Source: Desulfatitalea sp. BRH_c12 (GTDB taxonomy: Bacteria > Desulfobacterota > Desulfobacteria > Desulfobacterales > Desulfosarcinaceae). Taken from it: a stretch of 64,000 nt of DNA. The position numbers and the translations under genes are program-made. Below, piece after piece: positions 25,549-34,677 of this stretch. The DNA is taken from positions 430,001 through 494,000 of the forward strand of contig LADR01000008.1 in NCBI GenBank assembly GCA_000961655.1, written 5' to 3'. Every line of letters starts with the position of its first letter. Position 1 is the first letter of the stretch. The notes below the pieces were generated by a model, which saw only the letters and a list, made by a program, of their open reading frames with translations, was not told where the DNA came from and ran no database searches.

Positions 25549-26640
25549 TTATTTTCGAACCACATACCAATTATTCTGAATATCGTGAGCCAACCGATGC
25601 ACCTCGATATCCCGGAAGCCGGCGCGGCTCAAATAGTCACGGGTTTTTTCCTCGCCCCACATTGCCCCCAGGCCTTCTCCACCCTGGGCCAGAGAGACGG
25701 TCATGCAGTGCATGGTCGAAATGGCGTACAAAAACGTGCCCAGTGGGTGTCCCACGTTGTTGTGAACGTGGCTCGATCCGCGAATGTCTTGCATCAGGTA
25801 CACGCCATCATTTTTGAGTGTACGTTGGATGCCCTTGAGAACATTCAGTGGCTTGGCCTGGTCATGGATGGCATCGAAAGTCGTCACCAAATCGAAGCTG
25901 CCCGGTTCGGCGGTCTGGTCGAAATCGCTCACGTCGCGCACTGAAAAATCCACATTGAGAAGTCCCTTGTCGCAGGCTTCCGTCTGGGCATTGCGAATGG
26001 CCTCGCCAGAAAGATCGATTCCTAGAAATTGACTGTCGGGAAACAGTTCAGCCAGGCGCGACATGATGCGGCCGCTGCCGCAGCCCACGTCCAATACCCG
26101 GATGCCTTGCGCCATTCGATGCGTCAGTCCCGGCACCAGCGGTAGAATATGTGATTCGAGAGATGAGAGCACCGACTGGCCGCTGTCTTCAGCCATCACG
26201 GCATGAAAGCGACGGAATTTCTCGTAGGGCACGCCGCCGCCGTTGCGAAAACAGGATACGATTTCGTCTTCGACCGTGCCAAGCAGGCCGATATACTGCG
26301 TGAAAACCGAAAAGTTGTCCGCGGCCGCGGCCCGCGTCAGAAAAGCGGCATGCTCGGCCGGCAGGACATAGCGGGTGCTGGAGGAATCGACATCGATAAT
26401 GCCGGCGGTTACCATTGCACCCAGCCATTCGACCACGTAGCGTTCGTTGAGTTGCGCATTCTGGGCGATTTCCGCGGCCGTAGCTGGGCCCATGCCGCGC
26501 ATGGCATCGAAAATCCCTGTGCGGTGCCCGATCGACGCCATCAGGCAAAGTGCCCCATAGTTCAGGGACAGCAGAAGTTTGTCTGCAAAGGCTTCGGCCT
26601 TGGATGTATCGAAAGTACTTTTTTGATTGACCGTATTCAT
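25549..26640 (-). CDS. SAM-dependent methyltransferase with N-terminal winged helix
   Basis: A 363-residue protein. I start it at 26640 (MNTVNQKSTF), which has a GGAG upstream; the frame extends further but without coding character. The N-terminal part (about residues 20-100) looks like a dimerising winged helix (LMASIGHRTGIFDAM, ATAAEIAQNAQLNERYVVEW). The methyltransferase domain follows: motif I VLDVGCGSGRIMSRLAELF, the acidic strand FLGIDLSGEAI, SFDLVTTFDAIHDQAKP and VYLMQDIRGSSHVHNN. This two-domain layout is that of Rv2258c-like and O-methyltransferase-like enzymes. It is divergent from the sigma-54 activator gene, with 259 bp between them. The substrate is unknown. Confidence 0.85.
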   Translation of the reverse strand: MNTVNQKSTFDTSKAEAFADKLLLSLNYGALCLMASIGHRTGIFDAMRGMGPATAAEIAQNAQLNERYVVEWLGAMVTAGIIDVDSSSTRYVLPAEHAAFLTRAAAADNFSVFTQYIGLLGTVEDEIVSCFRNGGGVPYEKFRRFHAVMAEDSGQSVLSSLESHILPLVPGLTHRMAQGIRVLDVGCGSGRIMSRLAELFPDSQFLGIDLSGEAIRNAQTEACDKGLLNVDFSVRDVSDFDQTAEPGSFDLVTTFDAIHDQAKPLNVLKGIQRTLKNDGVYLMQDIRGSSHVHNNVGHPLGTFLYAISTMHCMTVSLAQGGEGLGAMWGEEKTRDYLSRAGFRDIEVHRLAHDIQNNWYVVRK

Positions 26641-26899
26641 GGTTTGTCTCCGGATATATTTTTTGCACGATTGAAATCGCGCGCATGGGTAGTGGTGCTG
26701 CTGGATATTTAAAAATATGGATAAGCACACTGCGCGAAGAATCAAATACGGGTTCCGTGGATGATTTGGTTTTCTTGACAAGCTATCGGTTTGCAATAGT
26801 TTTGATTTTGAGGTGTGCCCGAGACGAGGGCTTGCCAGGGTTTGCCCGCCAATGGGACGCAATGACAGGCCAAGCCGGGTCCGGAAAGAAAAAAGCAAA

Positions 26900-28846
26900 A
26901 TGTCTCCAAAAAAATCCCCCTCGTATATAGCCGACCAGGATGCGCTTTTGCGCCACATCGTGCAAGGGACTGCTTCGGAGACAGGGGAACGGTTCTTTCG
27001 TGCACTGGTTAAGAATTTCAGCCAGGCCCTGGGCACGCACGCCGCCTGGGTTACCGAATACCTGCCCCGCACGCGGCGGTTGCGGGCATTGGCCTTCTGG
27101 CTGGGCAACGGATTCATCGAAGACTATGAGTATGCTGTCGCCGGCACGCCGTGTGAACCCGCCATCCAAAACAAAAGTTGTCTGCACATTGCCGAAAACG
27201 TGGTTGAGCTCTTTCCGGAGGATGCCGATCTGCGCAAATTAGGCGCGGCCAGTTATATGGGTTGCCCGCTTTTAGACTCGGAAAACACCGTTTTGGGCAA
27301 TCTGGCGGTCTTGGATCTCAAACCCATGCCCGACTCTGCCCGCAACCTGGCCTTGTTCAGGATCTTCGCCGCACGGGCCACGGCTGAATTGCTGCGCGTG
27401 CAGGGCGAAGCCGATGTTCGGGAGCGCGAGGAAAAGATCAAGGGGTTGTTCAATGGGGTCATGGACGCGATTGTCGAACTGGACAGCGATCTTGCAATTT
27501 GTGTCCTGAATCCCGCGGCCGAGCGCCTGCTGGATGCACCGGCTTCGCAAATCGTTGGCAAGACCTTCACCACCTATCTTTCCTCTAAAGAGATGCATCG
27601 TTTCTGTCGCTTGGTGCAGGACCTGACCAGTCGTCCCCGATACGAGCAAAAAATATGGATCCCGGAAGGGTTGACGGTGCGCACCGCCAATGGCAAAACG
27701 CTGCCCACCGAAGCCACTGTGACCTTGTTCGAAGCCAATGGGGAGTGCCGTTATGCGCTGATTCTCAGAGATATCAACGAGCGTTTCGAGTCGCGCAGGC
27801 TGATTGCATCCTTGCGTCAGCAGACCCTCTATTTGCGCGATGAAATCCAGGCACTGACCGAATTTGGCGCGATCATCGGCAACAGTCCAGCTTTTCGCAA
27901 AACCCTGCAACTCGCATCCGAAGTGGCGCCTACCGATGCCACCGTACTGCTCTGCGGTGACACCGGGACCGGAAAGGAGTTGATGGCCAGGACGATCCAC
28001 GCGACCGGCCGTCGCAAAGACCGACCCATGATCACGGTGAACTGCGCGGCCATTCCGGAGTCCTTGATGGAAAGCGAGTTTTTCGGGCATGAGAAAGGCG
28101 CTTTTACGGGTGCAACCCGGCGCAGGGAAGGGCGCTTCGCACTGGCGGACGGCGGAACGATTTTTCTGGATGAAGTCAGTGAACTGAACAAGGAGATGCA
28201 GGCCAAGTTGCTGCGCGTGCTTCAGGAGGGGGAATTCTCAGCGGTGGGCAGTTCCACAACGCGTAAAGTCGATGTGCGGGTGATTGCCGCGACCAATCGG
28301 GATCTGTCGCACGCCGTGCGGGACGGTCGCTTTCGGACGGATTTGTATTTCCGGCTGAGTGTTTTTCCGATCACTCTTCCGCCGTTGCGGGCGCGCGGCG
28401 ACGATATCGGATTGCTGGCGTCGCACCTGGTCCGAAAGATTGCCGGCCGCATGGGACGCACCATTGACCCCCTCACGCCCGATCTGATCGCGCGTTTGAA
28501 AGCGTATGCATGGCCCGGCAATGTGCGCGAACTCCAGAATGTCATCGAACGCGGGGTGATCACTGCCCGCTACGGGCGGCTGAATTTGGACCACGCCCTG
28601 CCGGCCGAAGATGCGCTGGCCGATGTATCGGGCCAGACCGCGCAGGAGAGCACTGCCGTACGGACCATCCACGAATTCCAGCAGATGGAAAAAAAGAACT
28701 TGCTGTTGGCGATGCAAACCGCACAATGGCGCATTTCCGGCAAAAATGGCGCCGCCCACTTGCTGGGGGTGCCGGCGTCGACCCTGCAGTCGAAGCTCAA
28801 AACCCTGGGCATCAAAAGACCGGCGCCGCCGGCGGTTAAAGTTTGA
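26900..28846 (+). CDS. Sigma-54-dependent activator with GAF and PAS sensor domains
   Basis: A 648-residue enhancer-binding protein, started at the ATG at 26900. A GAF domain occupies about residues 15-165 and a PAS domain about 180-295. The AAA+ domain covers about 322-560, with Walker A GDTGTGKE (353-360), the sigma-54-contacting loop GAFTGA (400-405) and Walker B GGTIFLDE (418-425). The C-terminal helix-turn-helix is NGAAHLLGVPASTLQSKLKT. The architecture is close to FhlA/NorR-type regulators that sense a small molecule or redox state. The good sigma-54 promoter and dyad just downstream make the OsmC gene its likely target. Confidence 0.93.
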   Translation: MSPKKSPSYIADQDALLRHIVQGTASETGERFFRALVKNFSQALGTHAAWVTEYLPRTRRLRALAFWLGNGFIEDYEYAVAGTPCEPAIQNKSCLHIAENVVELFPEDADLRKLGAASYMGCPLLDSENTVLGNLAVLDLKPMPDSARNLALFRIFAARATAELLRVQGEADVREREEKIKGLFNGVMDAIVELDSDLAICVLNPAAERLLDAPASQIVGKTFTTYLSSKEMHRFCRLVQDLTSRPRYEQKIWIPEGLTVRTANGKTLPTEATVTLFEANGECRYALILRDINERFESRRLIASLRQQTLYLRDEIQALTEFGAIIGNSPAFRKTLQLASEVAPTDATVLLCGDTGTGKELMARTIHATGRRKDRPMITVNCAAIPESLMESEFFGHEKGAFTGATRRREGRFALADGGTIFLDEVSELNKEMQAKLLRVLQEGEFSAVGSSTTRKVDVRVIAATNRDLSHAVRDGRFRTDLYFRLSVFPITLPPLRARGDDIGLLASHLVRKIAGRMGRTIDPLTPDLIARLKAYAWPGNVRELQNVIERGVITARYGRLNLDHALPAEDALADVSGQTAQESTAVRTIHEFQQMEKKNLLLAMQTAQWRISGKNGAAHLLGVPASTLQSKLKTLGIKRPAPPAVKV

Positions 28847-28906
28847 ATTCAACCTTTGGTTTAGAATAGCGATTCCTGAAACATCAATCCTACGACCTGC
28901 AATCGT

Positions 28907-28937
28907 CACGAGATTTCGTTAATCACGACATCTCGTG
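28907..28937. promoter_or_regulatory. Inverted repeat, candidate activator-binding site
   Basis: CACGAGAT (28907-28914) and ATCTCGTG (28930-28937) form a perfect 8-bp dyad with a 15-bp spacer. It is centred about 84 bp upstream of the -24 element, the usual distance for a sigma-54 enhancer site. Confidence 0.5.
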
Positions 28938-29004
28938 GCCTGTCCAATTGTCTGTAACACCATTTATCTCCATTAAGAACAACCACATACAGTAATGTGA
29001 AGTG

Positions 29005-29021
29005 CTGGCATGCATCCTGCT
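29005..29021 (+). promoter_or_regulatory. Sigma-54 (-24/-12) promoter of the OsmC-family gene
   Basis: CTGGCATGCATCCTGCT has the invariant GG and GC exactly ten bases apart and matches YTGGCAYG-N4-YTGCW. The start codon of the OsmC gene is 63 bp downstream. Confidence 0.7.
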
Positions 29022-29083
29022 CTTTATTCATCAATCGCAGCGCATCCAATATATAAGCTTGCGAATGAAGGGAGGAAAGTAAA

Positions 29084-29662
29084 ATGAACAACCCGACAGT
29101 CATGGACAAAACTATGCGCAATGGAGTCAATGTGGATGAATTGTTCGGCACCATCGAAGCCGTCAAGAGTGCGCCGGTGATCGCCAAATTCAAATTCAGC
29201 GCTGATAATCAGTGGATTGAAGGCGGCCACAACCGTACCAGCATCAAGAATTTTTACGGCACGCAGCAGGATCATGAGCGCAAAGCGCCGTTCGTTCTGG
29301 ATGCCGATGAACCGCCGATCCTTTTGGGAAAAGATCTCGGCCCCAACCCGGTGGAATATCTTTTGACCGCGTTGGCCGCTTGCGTTACCTCATCTATCGT
29401 CTATCACGCGGCGGCAAGAGGCGTGACGATCCGGTCGATGACCTCCAGGCTTGAAGGAGATATCGATTTGCAGGGGTTTCTCGGCATCCGGGAGGATGTG
29501 CCCAGAGGCTACGAGGCCATTCGGATGTATGTGAATATCGACGCCGATTGCCCACCTGAAAAGCTGTCAGAAATCGTTCAACTGGGCCCGAACTTTTCAC
29601 CGGTCTTCGACACCATCACGCGCCCTGTGCCGGTGACCGTTGAATTGGACAATAAAAAATAA
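29084..29662 (+). CDS. OsmC-family protein
   Basis: A 192-residue cytosolic protein with GGGAGGAAAG before the ATG. The two family Cys are Cys100 (in ALAACVTSSIVYHAA) and Cys156 (in NIDADCPPEKL). NPVEYLLTALAAC and YEAIRMYVNIDADC are the standard helix and strand segments. OsmC/Ohr proteins reduce organic peroxides or act on small acyl or sulfur substrates. The N-terminal extension of about 30 residues is typical of the OsmC/YhfA-like branch rather than Ohr. The sigma-54 promoter and neighbouring activator imply inducible expression, perhaps on a stress or redox signal sensed by the GAF domain. Confidence 0.87.
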   Translation: MNNPTVMDKTMRNGVNVDELFGTIEAVKSAPVIAKFKFSADNQWIEGGHNRTSIKNFYGTQQDHERKAPFVLDADEPPILLGKDLGPNPVEYLLTALAACVTSSIVYHAAARGVTIRSMTSRLEGDIDLQGFLGIREDVPRGYEAIRMYVNIDADCPPEKLSEIVQLGPNFSPVFDTITRPVPVTVELDNKK

Positions 29663-29680
29663 AAGCCCACACCCATTTTC

Positions 29681-29708
29681 CCGGCCGCGCCGCCCCGGGC
29701 GCGGCCGG
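29681..29708 (+). terminator. GC-rich hairpin after the OsmC-family gene
   Basis: CCGGCCGCGC (29681-29690) and its complement (29699-29708) form a perfect 10-bp stem 18 bases after the stop codon. There is no T-run, so termination is plausible but not certain. Confidence 0.45.
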
Positions 29709-29805
29709 AAGCATGGTAAATTACCAGAGAAAAATTGACCAAACGACCAGGCAACGAATCGCAACCAACCAATTAACGAATTAACGAATCAACGAACCCA
29801 CGCAA

Positions 29806-29834
29806 TTGACATCTTCCGGCCCTGCGGCTATTTT
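29806..29834 (+). promoter_or_regulatory. Sigma-70-type promoter of the zinc-ribbon/SUMF1 gene
   Basis: TTGACA (29806-29811), a 17-bp spacer and TATTTT (29829-29834). Transcription would begin near 29841, too close to the ATG at 29847 for a normal leader. This supports the start at 29910. Confidence 0.5.
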
Positions 29835-29909
29835 GAATTTTCTCGAATGAATCGAGAAAAAATCCATGACAATCAGCCGTGGGTATCCCCGGCTCGGAAA
29901 GCCAATCGA

Positions 29910-30896
29910 ATGAGCGAACGACATTCACACTCCCAATGTCCCGCGTGCGGGGAGCCGGTGCAGCCCGCCTGGCGCATCTGCCCGGCGTGCGAAACGCGCC
30001 TGCTGGCCCCGGCTTGCCCCCTGTGCGGCCAAATGGTCAAAGAGAACTGGAAACGCTGTCCGGAATGCGAAGCGCTGTTGATCTGCGGCACTTGCCGGCG
30101 CCGACTGCCAAAAGACACTCAACAGTGTCCGTACTGCGACGCCGTTGCGGACCAACCCTTGCAGGAAAAGATCTCGCGTTCTCCGGCGCCCCAGTTCAAT
30201 GATACAGTCTGCGGCCTTGAAATGATTTACGTGCCAGGGGGGACTTTTCAGATGGGCGATACCTTCGGTCAAGGCACCGAAAGTGAACAGCCGGTGCACG
30301 ACGTCACCTTGGACGGTTTTTACCTGGGGCGCTACGTCGTCACGCAGTCTCAATGGCTGCGGCTGATGCCCGAAAACCCTTCCAAATTCGAAGGCGATCA
30401 ACGGCCGGTCGAGCAGGTAACCTGGGATGAAACGCGCCGGTTCGCCCAATTGCTGACCGAGGCCCACCAGGGACGTTACGCTTTCGATCTGCCCAGCGAG
30501 GCCCAGTGGGAATATGCCGCCCGAAGCGGCGGCAAGGAAGATCTCTATGCAGGCGGCGATCTCATCGCCGGCCTGGCCTGGTATGCTGAAAACAGCAAAG
30601 GCCACACCCACGATGTCGGCGAAAAGGCGCCCAATGGCCTCGGATTATTTGACATGAGCGGCAACGTGTGGGAGTGGTGCCGCGATACCTTCACACCGGA
30701 TGCCTATTCGAACCACAGTGCCGTCCCCAATCCACTGTTTGAGGATCGGTTGCTGGATGATCGTGTGATTCGGGGCGGTAGTTGGCACCTGGATGCCTGG
30801 AGCGCCCGTTGTGCGAGACGATTCAGTTGCGCCCACGATTTCATGGGCGCAGGTCTGGGCTTTCGGTTGCTGATGACTCCCAAGCGTTTATCGTGA
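29910..30896 (+). CDS. Zinc-ribbon protein with SUMF1/formylglycine-generating-enzyme domain
   Basis: A 328-residue protein; an alternative start at 29847 would add 21 residues. The first 70 residues contain six CxxC pairs (CPAC, CPAC, CPLC, CPEC, CGTC, CPYC), enough for three zinc ribbons. The rest is a SUMF1/FGE-sulfatase domain: LEMIYVPGGTFQMGD, YVVTQSQWL, DLPSEAQWEYAARSG, GLFDMSGNVWEWCRDTF, VIRGGSWHLDAWSARCARRF and the end GLGFRLL. Such domains are used both by true formylglycine enzymes and, more often in bacteria, as binding modules. The Cys pattern RCARRFSC does not match the catalytic pair, so formylglycine generation is unlikely. Confidence 0.83.
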   Translation: MSERHSHSQCPACGEPVQPAWRICPACETRLLAPACPLCGQMVKENWKRCPECEALLICGTCRRRLPKDTQQCPYCDAVADQPLQEKISRSPAPQFNDTVCGLEMIYVPGGTFQMGDTFGQGTESEQPVHDVTLDGFYLGRYVVTQSQWLRLMPENPSKFEGDQRPVEQVTWDETRRFAQLLTEAHQGRYAFDLPSEAQWEYAARSGGKEDLYAGGDLIAGLAWYAENSKGHTHDVGEKAPNGLGLFDMSGNVWEWCRDTFTPDAYSNHSAVPNPLFEDRLLDDRVIRGGSWHLDAWSARCARRFSCAHDFMGAGLGFRLLMTPKRLS

Positions 30897-30921
30897 CCCT
30901 TTCGCCTGTTGTGAAACCTGT

Positions 30922-31152
30922 AACGCAACTTTCGGGATGGCACGTAGTGAGGTGAGCCGGGCGTGTTGTCCGCGCCACAGTCAGCCAGGAGCGGTAGTGA
31001 GACTAAAGGTGCGTAGGGTGTTTTTGGCCGCACTGTTTGAGCGCCAGCGAGTTTGCGGCATGACCAGGAGCACACCTTCAGTCTCACTTGAGCGAAATGG
31101 CGTGTGGCGCCGACACACGCCCGGATCACCGGCATTTGGAACCCGAAAGTTG
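30922..31152 (+). repeat. Family A element, long form, copy 2
   Basis: The ends CAACTTTCGGG (30926-30936) and CCCGAAAGTTG (31142-31152) are inverted. Inside is a long hairpin (arms 30996-31011 and 31073-31088, 15 of 16 bases paired) and the core GGCCGCACTGTTTGAGCGC (31026-31044). Direct repeats AACCTGT flank it at 30915-30921 and 31153-31159. It fills the gap 30897-31212, which has no gene. Confidence 0.75.
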
Positions 31153-31212
31153 AACCTGTCCATATGATGCTGTACTGCAACTGAAACGACTTCACGGAAG
31201 AGGAGAAAAGAC

Positions 31213-32148
31213 ATGAAATGGCTGCACCGTTGTATGGGGGTGTACGTGGTGTTGGCAGTGGTTGTGCTTTGCGTGCCGTCGGGGGCGCGGGCCTATGATC
31301 AGCCTGCGTTAAACCTCGGATTCACCAGTTTTCTGGATGGTGGCCCGCCGGCCGGACCAGGGCTGTATTTTACCCAGTATGTACAGCACTGGTCTGCCGA
31401 TCACTATGCCGACACGCTTTTGTCCGGGGAGGATCTGGAAGCCTGGATCAGCCTGACCCAGTTTATTTATCAATCCGATCAGGCCGTTCTGGCCGGCGGT
31501 AAATGGGGCCTGGATGTGATTGTCCCGTATGTCAGCCTGGATGCTTCATATGATGGCCCTGGTCCGCAGGACAACGGCGCCGGTTTCGGGGATCTGCTCG
31601 TCGGGCCCTTTCTGCAATGGGACCCGACAATGGGGCCTGGCGGGCCGCGCTTTATGCACCGCATCGAGTTGCAGTTCATCCTGCCCACCGGAAAATATGA
31701 CGATGACCGCGAACTGAACCCCGGCAGTAATTTTTTCTCTTTCAATCCTTATTGGGCGGGCACGTTTTTCATCACGCCGCATTGGACGGCCTCTACTCGT
31801 ATTCATTACCTTTGGAATGCCAAGAACGATGACCCGAACCGATTTTCAAGCGCAGTTGACGATACACAGGCCGGCCAGGCCGTGCATCTCAATTTTGCCA
31901 CCGACTACGAAATTATACCTGGAAAGCTGCGCGTCGGCATCAACGGCTATTACCTGAAGCAGATCAGTGACTCCGAAGTGGACGGCAACAAGATCGACGG
32001 AAAAGAGCAAGTGTTGGCCATCGGCCCTGGCCTGCTGTGGCATATCAATCGGGACACCCACCTTTTCTTCAACACCTATTTCGAAACAGAAGCCGAAAAC
32101 CGCCCCGAAGGCACGCGGTTGAATTTGCGGCTGGTGTATCACTTTTAG
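31213..32148 (+). CDS. Outer-membrane beta-barrel protein, phenol-degradation MetA-like
   Basis: A 311-residue protein with a signal peptide (cleaved after SGARA, about residue 28) and a GAGGAG ribosome-binding site. The mature part is made of alternating amphipathic strands ([60 protein letters not shown]) and ends in a C-terminal Phe (LRLVYHF), the outer-membrane assembly signal. The pattern matches the Phenol_MetA_deg/SphA-like transporter family, whose members are thought to take up hydrophobic compounds. The substrate is unknown. It stands alone and is convergent with the MscS gene. Confidence 0.82.
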   Translation: MKWLHRCMGVYVVLAVVVLCVPSGARAYDQPALNLGFTSFLDGGPPAGPGLYFTQYVQHWSADHYADTLLSGEDLEAWISLTQFIYQSDQAVLAGGKWGLDVIVPYVSLDASYDGPGPQDNGAGFGDLLVGPFLQWDPTMGPGGPRFMHRIELQFILPTGKYDDDRELNPGSNFFSFNPYWAGTFFITPHWTASTRIHYLWNAKNDDPNRFSSAVDDTQAGQAVHLNFATDYEIIPGKLRVGINGYYLKQISDSEVDGNKIDGKEQVLAIGPGLLWHINRDTHLFFNTYFETEAENRPEGTRLNLRLVYHF

Positions 32149-32168
32149 GGAAAGTTTTAAGTGTTAAC

Positions 32169-32227
32169 GCAACTTTCGGGATTGGCACGTAGTGAGGTGA
32201 TCCGCGCGTGTGGAACCCGAAAGTTGC
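32169..32227 (+). repeat. Family A element, short form, copy 3
   Basis: A 59-bp near-palindrome with arms GCAACTTTCGGG (32169-32180) and CCCGAAAGTTGC (32216-32227). An 11-bp direct repeat AGTTTTAAGTG lies on each side (32153-32163 and 32234-32244). It is 21 bp after the stop of the outer-membrane protein gene. Confidence 0.8.
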
Positions 32228-32311
32228 ATGTTAAGTTTTAAGTGAAGGGAAAGAGTCTATTATAGGCCCCCTTCTGAGTTATTGGGTGCGCGTTTTGGTG
32301 TGTTTGTTTTG

Positions 32312-32346
32312 TTGCCTTGTTCCCACGCTGGGTGGGAACAAGGCAA
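32312..32346. terminator. Strong hairpin between convergent genes
   Basis: TTGCCTTGTTCCCA (32312-32325) and its exact complement (32333-32346) form a 14-bp stem with a 7-base loop. It lies between the ends of the outer-membrane protein and MscS genes, so it could stop transcription from both sides. Neither side has a good T-run. Confidence 0.5.
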
Positions 32347-32379
32347 CAGTATCTTTAAGGTGCTGTCTTTATTACCCCT

Positions 32380-34488
32380 TCAGCCTTTCAACCCCTGCAG
32401 GGTCCGTCTGCTGCTTTGTTTCTCCGCTATTTCCGGGGCTTCCTGTAGGATGCTGCGAATGTGAAGATCCCGTTGGGGAAAGGGAATTTCGATGTCGGCT
32501 TTTTTCAGCTCATCGAATATGGTGAAGTAAAGCGCGCTACGCACCAATCGGCGAGCCGTGGTGCGCACGTCGATCCAAATCAGAATGACGAAGTTGATTG
32601 AATTATCGCCGAATTCAACAAAACGCACCACCGGCGGCTTTTCCTTGGAAACCAACGGTTCCCTGCGCGCCGCATCGAGCAGTATTTTTTCCACCTGGCG
32701 CGGATCGGCGCTATAACTCACCCCCACGGGCACATCCATGCGGACTAGCGGTGAGCCCAGTGAGTAATTGATCAGGATGCCGCTGATAAAATCCGAATTG
32801 GGGATGATATATTCAATGTTGTCACGCGTGCGCACCTGTGTGGCGCGCAGGAAAATATCGGTGACCATGCCCATCGTGCCGCCGACCTCGATCCAGTCGC
32901 CTTTGCGTAGCCGGCCGCCGAAGATCAAGGTAAAGCCACTGATGATATTGGCGGCAATGCTCTGAAGACCCATGCCGATACCGATACCGATCGCGCCGGC
33001 AAAGACCAGCAAGAAGCGCAGATCGAGCCCGACGACATTCAGGGCAACCAAGAGACCGATGGCCAGCAGCAGATATTGCAGAAATGTGTTCAGGGCATAG
33101 CCCAGGCCCGGTTCTACGCCGATTGCAGGATAGATCCGGTAGTCGAGATAGGCCTGGATCAGTCTCGAAGCAAATATGAAAACCGACAAAATCAAGGCAG
33201 CCTTGATCAGTATCCATAGGGTCACATAATTGACGCCGATCTGGAACACCGGAAAAGACAATGTCTGCTCCAAAAGGCCCAATAACCCAAGCAGGTTGAG
33301 GACGATCAAGACGGTCGCCAGGACGGTGCTGTACATGAGCAGGCGTTTGAAAGAGCTGAAGACCAGGCGGGCCGCTTCTTCCTCCTTGTCGATGCGCGCA
33401 AACCAGCGATACAGCATGTTGATCAGGACATGGTACAGGGCCATGATGCCCAGAAACGCCGCCGCAGACGACCAGATTTTTATCAAGAGAACCCTGCCCA
33501 TCGTACGATAGCCCAATGTCCAGAGCAGTCCGAGCAGCAAAGAAAAGAATAGCAGGGGGAAGTAATAGCGCTTCAGTATAAGAAGAAATTTATGGTAGGT
33601 GGGTTGGGGCAGGTCCGGTATCAGCGAAAAAATGGCTTTTTTCTTGAGCAGCAGCAAAAAAAGTACCAGTACTATGGATAGCGAAACGGCAAACCGGATC
33701 AGCGCCAACACATCTTCGCGCAGTTCGAAGGCCTCGGCTGCCTGGTACAAGATGATGCCCATCGCTGAAAAAAGCACAATCAGCTGTGCCAGGCGGAAAA
33801 GGGTTTTGCCATGCTGCGCGGTGGTGCTGAATAAATTGCGGGTCAGCAATTCGCGCAAAAGGCTGATGGTCAGCGCGGACACGGTCCAGACCGTGAGCAG
33901 GCTGCCGAGCAGCCGGAAGGCGGTGCTCTCATATCGGATCAGCGCGTTGAGCAGGCTGTACGCACCCAGCAGAACCAACGGCACCAGCGCGGCGATGAAT
34001 ACATGGATAAACGGCAGAATAATCGGATAGATGCTTGGGGGAATGCGGCTTTGCAGAGGTGCAATCCTCGTCTGCAGGCGCGCCATAATGCGTTTTTGCC
34101 CGATGATGCTATAAAAGAAGGCCACCAGAAAAGTGAGGATCAGCAGCGTTCCGGCAAAGCCCAGCGTTTGGCTGTTTTCCAAGGCTTTCTGGGTCATTTC
34201 GGGCAATTTCCCCGGCAGATCCAGAAACCATCGATACAGGTAGTCGACCGTGTTGAAATTGAATTTCAGGGGCTCGCGCTTGAATAACGAGCGTGCGCCC
34301 TGTTCGATTTGCTTGCGGACTTTGCCTGCCTGCTCGGACATGGCGTCGCCCAGATCCTGCGAAATGCCGAAGGCGGCCTTCTCTTCAACTTTGTCCGGTG
34401 CGGCGTCCGCCGCCAGTAGATCGGCCGCCTGACCAGCAATGAATCCAACGATGACCAGAAGGCACACCCAATACAACAACTTTTTCAT
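32380..34488 (-). CDS. MscS-family mechanosensitive channel, long form
   Basis: A 702-residue inner-membrane channel. I place the start at 34488 (MKKLLYWVCLLV), which gives a signal peptide. The first 100 residues are periplasmic, then about ten hydrophobic helices follow (from FAGTLLILTFLVAFFYSI). The MscS core is near residues 490-600: the pore helix FAGAIGIGIGMGLQSIAANI is rich in Gly/Ala, then GFTLIFGGRLRKGDWIEVGG, RDNIEYIIPNSDF, and the cytosolic alpha/beta domain. Such long MscK/YbdG-like channels release solutes on hypo-osmotic shock. It has no operon partner. Confidence 0.92.
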   Translation of the reverse strand: MKKLLYWVCLLVIVGFIAGQAADLLAADAAPDKVEEKAAFGISQDLGDAMSEQAGKVRKQIEQGARSLFKREPLKFNFNTVDYLYRWFLDLPGKLPEMTQKALENSQTLGFAGTLLILTFLVAFFYSIIGQKRIMARLQTRIAPLQSRIPPSIYPIILPFIHVFIAALVPLVLLGAYSLLNALIRYESTAFRLLGSLLTVWTVSALTISLLRELLTRNLFSTTAQHGKTLFRLAQLIVLFSAMGIILYQAAEAFELREDVLALIRFAVSLSIVLVLFLLLLKKKAIFSLIPDLPQPTYHKFLLILKRYYFPLLFFSLLLGLLWTLGYRTMGRVLLIKIWSSAAAFLGIMALYHVLINMLYRWFARIDKEEEAARLVFSSFKRLLMYSTVLATVLIVLNLLGLLGLLEQTLSFPVFQIGVNYVTLWILIKAALILSVFIFASRLIQAYLDYRIYPAIGVEPGLGYALNTFLQYLLLAIGLLVALNVVGLDLRFLLVFAGAIGIGIGMGLQSIAANIISGFTLIFGGRLRKGDWIEVGGTMGMVTDIFLRATQVRTRDNIEYIIPNSDFISGILINYSLGSPLVRMDVPVGVSYSADPRQVEKILLDAARREPLVSKEKPPVVRFVEFGDNSINFVILIWIDVRTTARRLVRSALYFTIFDELKKADIEIPFPQRDLHIRSILQEAPEIAEKQSSRRTLQGLKG

Positions 34489-34592
34489 AAAGTACCACCG
34501 AATGCGAATGGGTTGGGAAAGACTGAAGCGCATGACCTATGCCTGGCGGGCAATACTATAGGAAAACGATGGAAAGGCCAAATAAAATGCAG

Positions 34593-34644
34593 ACGCGCAG
34601 GTGTTGATGGTACCATCAGCACCTGCGCGTTCGTTCTGTTTTTT
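34593..34644. terminator. Palindromic hairpin with T-run
   Basis: ACGCGCAGGTG (34593-34603) pairs with 34620-34630, around an inner palindrome TGATGGTACCATCA. A T-run follows on the plus strand (34639-34644); on the minus strand the sequence after the stem is T-rich (ATTTTATTT). It lies just after the 3' end of the PEP-CTERM-like gene. Confidence 0.5.
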
Positions 34645-34677
34645 GATAAAACCAATCAATCGGCCGGCACGTGGTCT

